Shown: positions 6,239 to 8,475 of the stretch, piece by piece
Numbering within the stretch: the first letter of the stretch is position 1
Layout of the letters: each line of letters begins with the position of its first letter
Source: Chloracidobacterium sp. UBA7659
GTDB lineage: Bacteria > Acidobacteriota > Blastocatellia > Pyrinomonadales > Pyrinomonadaceae
Reading direction: 5' to 3'
NCBI GenBank assembly: GCA_002483395.1
Contig: DLHV01000033.1
Location: forward strand, 7,145-15,619
Length of the DNA stretch: 8,475 bases
Translations under genes and position numbers: made by a program
Notes under the pieces: model-generated
The model's database searches: none
What the model was told of the DNA's origin: nothing
The model's input: the letters and a program-made list of their open reading frames with translations, nothing else

Positions 6239-6793
6239 TCAAGCCTGAGCGGACCGCCTAAGTGGCACTTCAACTATCGGAAAGTCGATCTCGGTTTGCG
6301 CGACCTGGTTGAAATAATTGGTGAAAATATTAAGTGCAACGTGCGCAACGATTTCTGCTACGCCGCCATCCGAAAATCCCGCGTCTCTGACAGCCTTTAG
6401 GTCCTCATCCGTTACGTTCCCGCGTTTCTCAAGAACGGCTTTTGCGAACTTCAACGCGGCGTCGGTTATTGTGTCGTTGCTGTTTCCGGCGCGTGCCGCC
6501 AAAAGCTCTTCTTCAGTCAATCCACTCATTTTGCCGGCCGCCGTATGTGCCGAAAGACAATAGCCGCAGCCGTTTGCTTCCGCTGTCAAAACTGCGATCT
6601 GCTCACGAAGTTTTGCGTTCAATGTGCGGCCAACCGTTGAGCTAAAATTAAGAGCCGCTTCCAACACCGCCGGCGACTGCGCCATGGTTTTCATCAGATT
6701 AGGTACAAAGCCTAGTTGTGCATTTACGGCCTCAAGCAATTCCCTTGATTTGCCGTTTGTAGATTCATAATTTACTAAATTAATTCTTGACAT
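6239..6793 (-). CDS. AhpD-like / carboxymuconolactone decarboxylase-family protein
   Basis: This is a 184-residue all-alpha cytoplasmic protein of the AhpD-like fold (CMD family, peroxidase-related subgroup). The key site is present: ANGCGYCLSAH gives C76xxC79 followed by H83, the redox pair and histidine found in AhpD-type alkylhydroperoxidases, with acidic residues E64 and E72 upstream as possible proton relays. It is therefore likely a thiol-dependent peroxidase or disulfide reductase rather than a true gamma-carboxymuconolactone decarboxylase, which lacks the CxxC pair. LGFVPNLMKTMAQSPAVLEA at about 27-46 is typical of the peroxidase-related subgroup. The start is ATG 6793 with AGGAG six to seven bases upstream, a strong site. 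It lies between the MDR gene (97 bases upstream) and the PNPOx-like gene (58 bases downstream), all in the same direction, which fits one redox/detoxification operon. No clear promoter is seen in the 97-base gap. Confidence 0.9.
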   Translation of the reverse strand: MSRINLVNYESTNGKSRELLEAVNAQLGFVPNLMKTMAQSPAVLEAALNFSSTVGRTLNAKLREQIAVLTAEANGCGYCLSAHTAAGKMSGLTEEELLAARAGNSNDTITDAALKFAKAVLEKRGNVTDEDLKAVRDAGFSDGGVAEIVAHVALNIFTNYFNQVAQTEIDFPIVEVPLRRSAQA

Positions 6794-6890
6794 ATATTTC
6801 TCCTATTTTTGCTAATTTGGTTTTTATTACGGCACCCTCAACCTTCGCAAAGTGTCTCAGGCAGCCATTTGAATTTGTGACTTTGGCGGC

Positions 6891-7891
6891 TTAAACCGTT
6901 ACGACAACACGCCCAATTTGCTCGTTGGATTCCAAATAGCGATGGGCGTCAGCGTATCGCTCAAGCGGAAAAGTCTTATCGATTACAACTTCCAAATTGC
7001 CCGCACGCAGTTCGTTGTAAATATAATCACGGGCTCGTGCCAGTCTCTCAGGCGAGTTATGAACCTCATACACGACGTAGCCGCGGAAAGAAAGCTCCTT
7101 CATCATTGTTGAGAAAACCGGCAGGGCAGCTGGTTGTTCTCCCAGTGCACCGTAAAGAAAAACGATGCCCCATTTGCCGCTGCGTCGCCGAGAGATTCGA
7201 GCATTCCGCCGAAGATCGGGTCGAAGATCAATCTTGCTCCTTTGCCGTTTGTAACCTCATTAACACGCTCTGCTAGATTTTCTTCGCTTGTTGCAATCAC
7301 GTGAACCGCGCCAACATCCAATAGGCCCTGTTTTTTCACCGCCGTGCGGGTGGCCGCAATCGGAATCGCTCCGACAGCTTTTGCCAATTGGATAGCCGCT
7401 ACGCCAATGCTGCTGCTTGCCGCCGTGATAAGGACATAATCCCCTTTCGCCATCTGTCCGTAATCGTTGAGTGCTCCCCAGGCGGTCACGAACGGCATAT
7501 TGACCGCAGCGGCTTCAGACGGGGAAAGGAAATCAGGATATTTTGAAACGAATCGTGCCGGCAAAATCGCCGTCTCGCCGTGTGTACCATATTTACTTAC
7601 ATCGAATCCAAGCCCCGCTATTACACGATCACAGACCTTTAGACCCGTAACATTCGCCCCGACTGCTTCGATCACGCCGGCCGCGTCGGTCCCGATTCTC
7701 GAGCCCGGGGTGGCGGGTGTGAAGACGTACTTGTTTTCACGAAACATGACGTCCGCCCGGTTTAGGCTGACGGCTTCAACCCGGATCCGAACTTCACCTT
7801 CGCCTGGATCCTTTAAGGGCACTGATACGAGTTTTAGAACCTCCGCGCCTCCGTATTGATCAAACTGAATAATTTTTGTGGTTTCTGACAT
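6891..7891 (-). pseudogene. Quinone-oxidoreductase-like MDR dehydrogenase, broken by a single frameshift
   Basis: The gene encodes a medium-chain dehydrogenase/reductase that would reduce quinones, enones or similar compounds with NAD(P)H. The start is ATG 7891, with AAGGTGAGG directly before it; a GTG at 7900 falls inside that site. Residues 1-125 are the GroES-like domain (GEVRIRVEAVSLNRADVMF, PGSRIGTDAAGVIEAVG). The Rossmann domain follows with AASSSIGVAAIQLAKAVGA (157-175). No catalytic-zinc ligand set is visible, so it is QOR-like rather than zinc alcohol dehydrogenase. After about residue 245 the frame fails: it continues as unrelated sequence and stops at 7103-7105. The other frame continues the family sequence as YGALGEQPAALPVFSTMMKELSFRGYVVYEV and ends normally at 6891. 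Restoring one base in the A3-G-A5 run (plus strand 7154-7162) gives SFFLYGALG and a 333-residue protein of normal length. It is a recent pseudogene or a sequencing/assembly error; programmed frameshifting is less likely. Confidence 0.88.
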
Positions 7892-7894
7892 AAT

Positions 7895-7903
7895 CCTCAC
7901 CTT
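7895..7903 (-). promoter_or_regulatory. Ribosome binding site AAGGTGAGG of the MDR gene
   Basis: AAGGTGAGG on the minus strand ends three bases before ATG 7891. It fixes that start and rules against the overlapping in-frame GTG at 7900. Confidence 0.65.
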
Positions 7904-7915
7904 TAATGTTTTCTT

Positions 7916-7944
7916 AAAATAGCTAGCCAGATATCTAAATCCAA
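7916..7944 (-). promoter_or_regulatory. Candidate promoter of the MDR gene
   Basis: On the minus strand TTGGAT (7939-7944) is followed after exactly 17 bases by TATTTT (7916-7921). The matches to sigma-70 consensus are partial (three and four of six). The spacer and -10 box are covered by one arm of the inverted repeat, as expected for a repressed promoter. Confidence 0.35.
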
Positions 7945-7966
7945 TAGTTCATATCTAACTAGCTAT
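7919..7966. promoter_or_regulatory. Long inverted repeat, probable regulator operator
   Basis: ATAGCTAGCCAGATAT (7919-7934) and ATATCTAACTAGCTAT (7951-7966) are inverted copies matching at 14 of 16 positions, separated by 16 bases. The region also contains the palindrome AGATATCT (7929-7936), a direct repeat ATATCTAAaT/ATATCTAAcT 20 bases apart, and a further inverted half-site TAGTTAG at 7979-7985. The whole array fills the gap between the hydrolase stop and the MDR start. It looks like binding sites for a dimeric repressor (MarR, HxlR or TetR type); no regulator gene is in the window. Confidence 0.55.
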
Positions 7967-7988
7967 ATATTCCTTTGATAGTTAGGTT

Positions 7989-8475
7989 TTATTCCCCTGC
8001 CTTGTGTTTCGTATTTTTCGTCAAAAACCTCGCCATCAGGCCTGCGATCTCACTGCCATACTCTTCCAGGGCGAAATGGCCGCCGTCGAAATAGTGGACC
8101 TCGATGTTCTTCAGATCTTTTTTGTAGCCCTCCTCGACCCCTTTTACGAGGAAAAACGGATCGTTCTTACCCCAGACAACAAGTGTCGGCGGCTGGTATT
8201 TTCGAAAATATTCGTGCCATGAAGGATAGGCTTTGACGTTGGACGTATAGTCCGCGAACAGGGCGATCTGGATCTCGGAGTTGCCGCTGCGGTCTAACAG
8301 TGACTGGTCATAGGTCCAGGTGTCCGGTGAAATGCGGCTCGGGTCATGGGCTCCGAACGTGTATTGGTACTTCGTCGTCTCAAGCTTGAGAAAGCCGAGT
8401 AGCGTTTCGGTAAATTTCGGATCGCGGGTCTCGCCGTAGGTCTTTAAGAATGTTGCCGCGTCCGACAAGCCGATC
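7989..8475 (-). CDS. Alpha/beta hydrolase, C-terminal part (5' end outside window)
   Basis: The frame is open to the right edge, so only about the last 161 residues are visible. A TTG at 8468 is in frame but is not a likely start, because the frame stays open to the edge and an intact hydrolase would be about 280-300 residues. The visible part covers the cap region (LKLETTKYQYTFGAHDPSRISPDTWTYDQSLLDRSGNSEIQIALFADYTSNV) and the end of the core. There, PPTLVVWGKNDPFF carries the catalytic aspartate (about residue 105 of the visible part) and FDGGHFALEEYGSEIAGLMARFL carries the catalytic histidine (about 133). The nucleophile elbow is outside the window. The family hydrolyses esters, epoxides, haloalkanes or C-C bonds; the cap resembles a widespread alpha/beta hydrolase group with no firm substrate. 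It is upstream of, and in the same direction as, the MDR gene, with an operator-like gap of 97 bases between them. Confidence 0.9.
   Translation of the reverse strand, partial: IGLSDAATFLKTYGETRDPKFTETLLGFLKLETTKYQYTFGAHDPSRISPDTWTYDQSLLDRSGNSEIQIALFADYTSNVKAYPSWHEYFRKYQPPTLVVWGKNDPFFLVKGVEEGYKKDLKNIEVHYFDGGHFALEEYGSEIAGLMARFLTKNTKHKAGE

Noticed and set aside
6891..7106. Separate small gene beginning MMKELSFRGY
   Set aside because: Its sequence is the C-terminal end of the MDR family; the ATG is an internal methionine of the frameshifted gene, not an independent start.
7147..7166. Programmed -1 frameshift site in the MDR gene
   Set aside because: The heptamer reads G TTT TTC rather than T TTT TTC, there is no clear downstream stimulatory structure, and the MDR family is not known to use recoding; a simple indel explains it better.

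Overview
The window is about 50% GC, densely coded, and looks like chromosomal DNA from an acidobacterium, probably of the Blastocatellia/Pyrinomonadaceae type. That placement is an inference. It rests mainly on the protein at about 446-1185, which joins an N-terminal cysteine-rich domain, a membrane helix and a carboxypeptidase-regulatory-like domain, and on the general character of the other proteins. There are no rRNAs, tRNAs, CRISPR arrays, insertion sequences or phage genes, and no stretch over 300 bases lacks a gene.

Layout. (1) 1-432, plus: the 3' end of an amidase-signature enzyme, cut by the window edge. (2) 259-1185, minus: the three-part membrane protein, whose reading frame runs antisense into the amidase, so its annotated C-terminus is doubtful. 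(3) 1310-3735, minus: a two-gene operon of an APC-family amino-acid permease followed by a PLP-dependent aminotransferase, joined by an ATGA stop/start overlap. (4) 3736-3894: a divergent promoter region. (5) 3895-5463, plus: a fused ABC permease/substrate-binding protein of the OpuABC/EgtU type (quaternary amine, osmoprotectant or ergothioneine uptake), with no ATPase gene in the window and a -10 box placed as if for leaderless transcription. (6) 5551-8475, minus: four genes in one direction, read in the order alpha/beta hydrolase (5' end outside the window), quinone-oxidoreductase-like MDR enzyme, AhpD/carboxymuconolactone decarboxylase-like protein, and FMN-binding pyridoxamine-phosphate-oxidase-like protein.

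How the genes may work together. The permease and aminotransferase probably import and transaminate the same or related amino acids. The four-gene minus-strand run is a redox/detoxification-type set. Its MDR gene carries a single-nucleotide frameshift at an A/T homopolymer (about 7154-7162). A 16-bp-arm inverted repeat just upstream of that gene looks like a repressor operator over a promoter.

I see no clear sign of a wholly new system. The points most worth checking are the inverted-repeat operator, the frameshift, the leaderless-type start of the transporter, the missing ATPase, and the antisense overlap at the left end.
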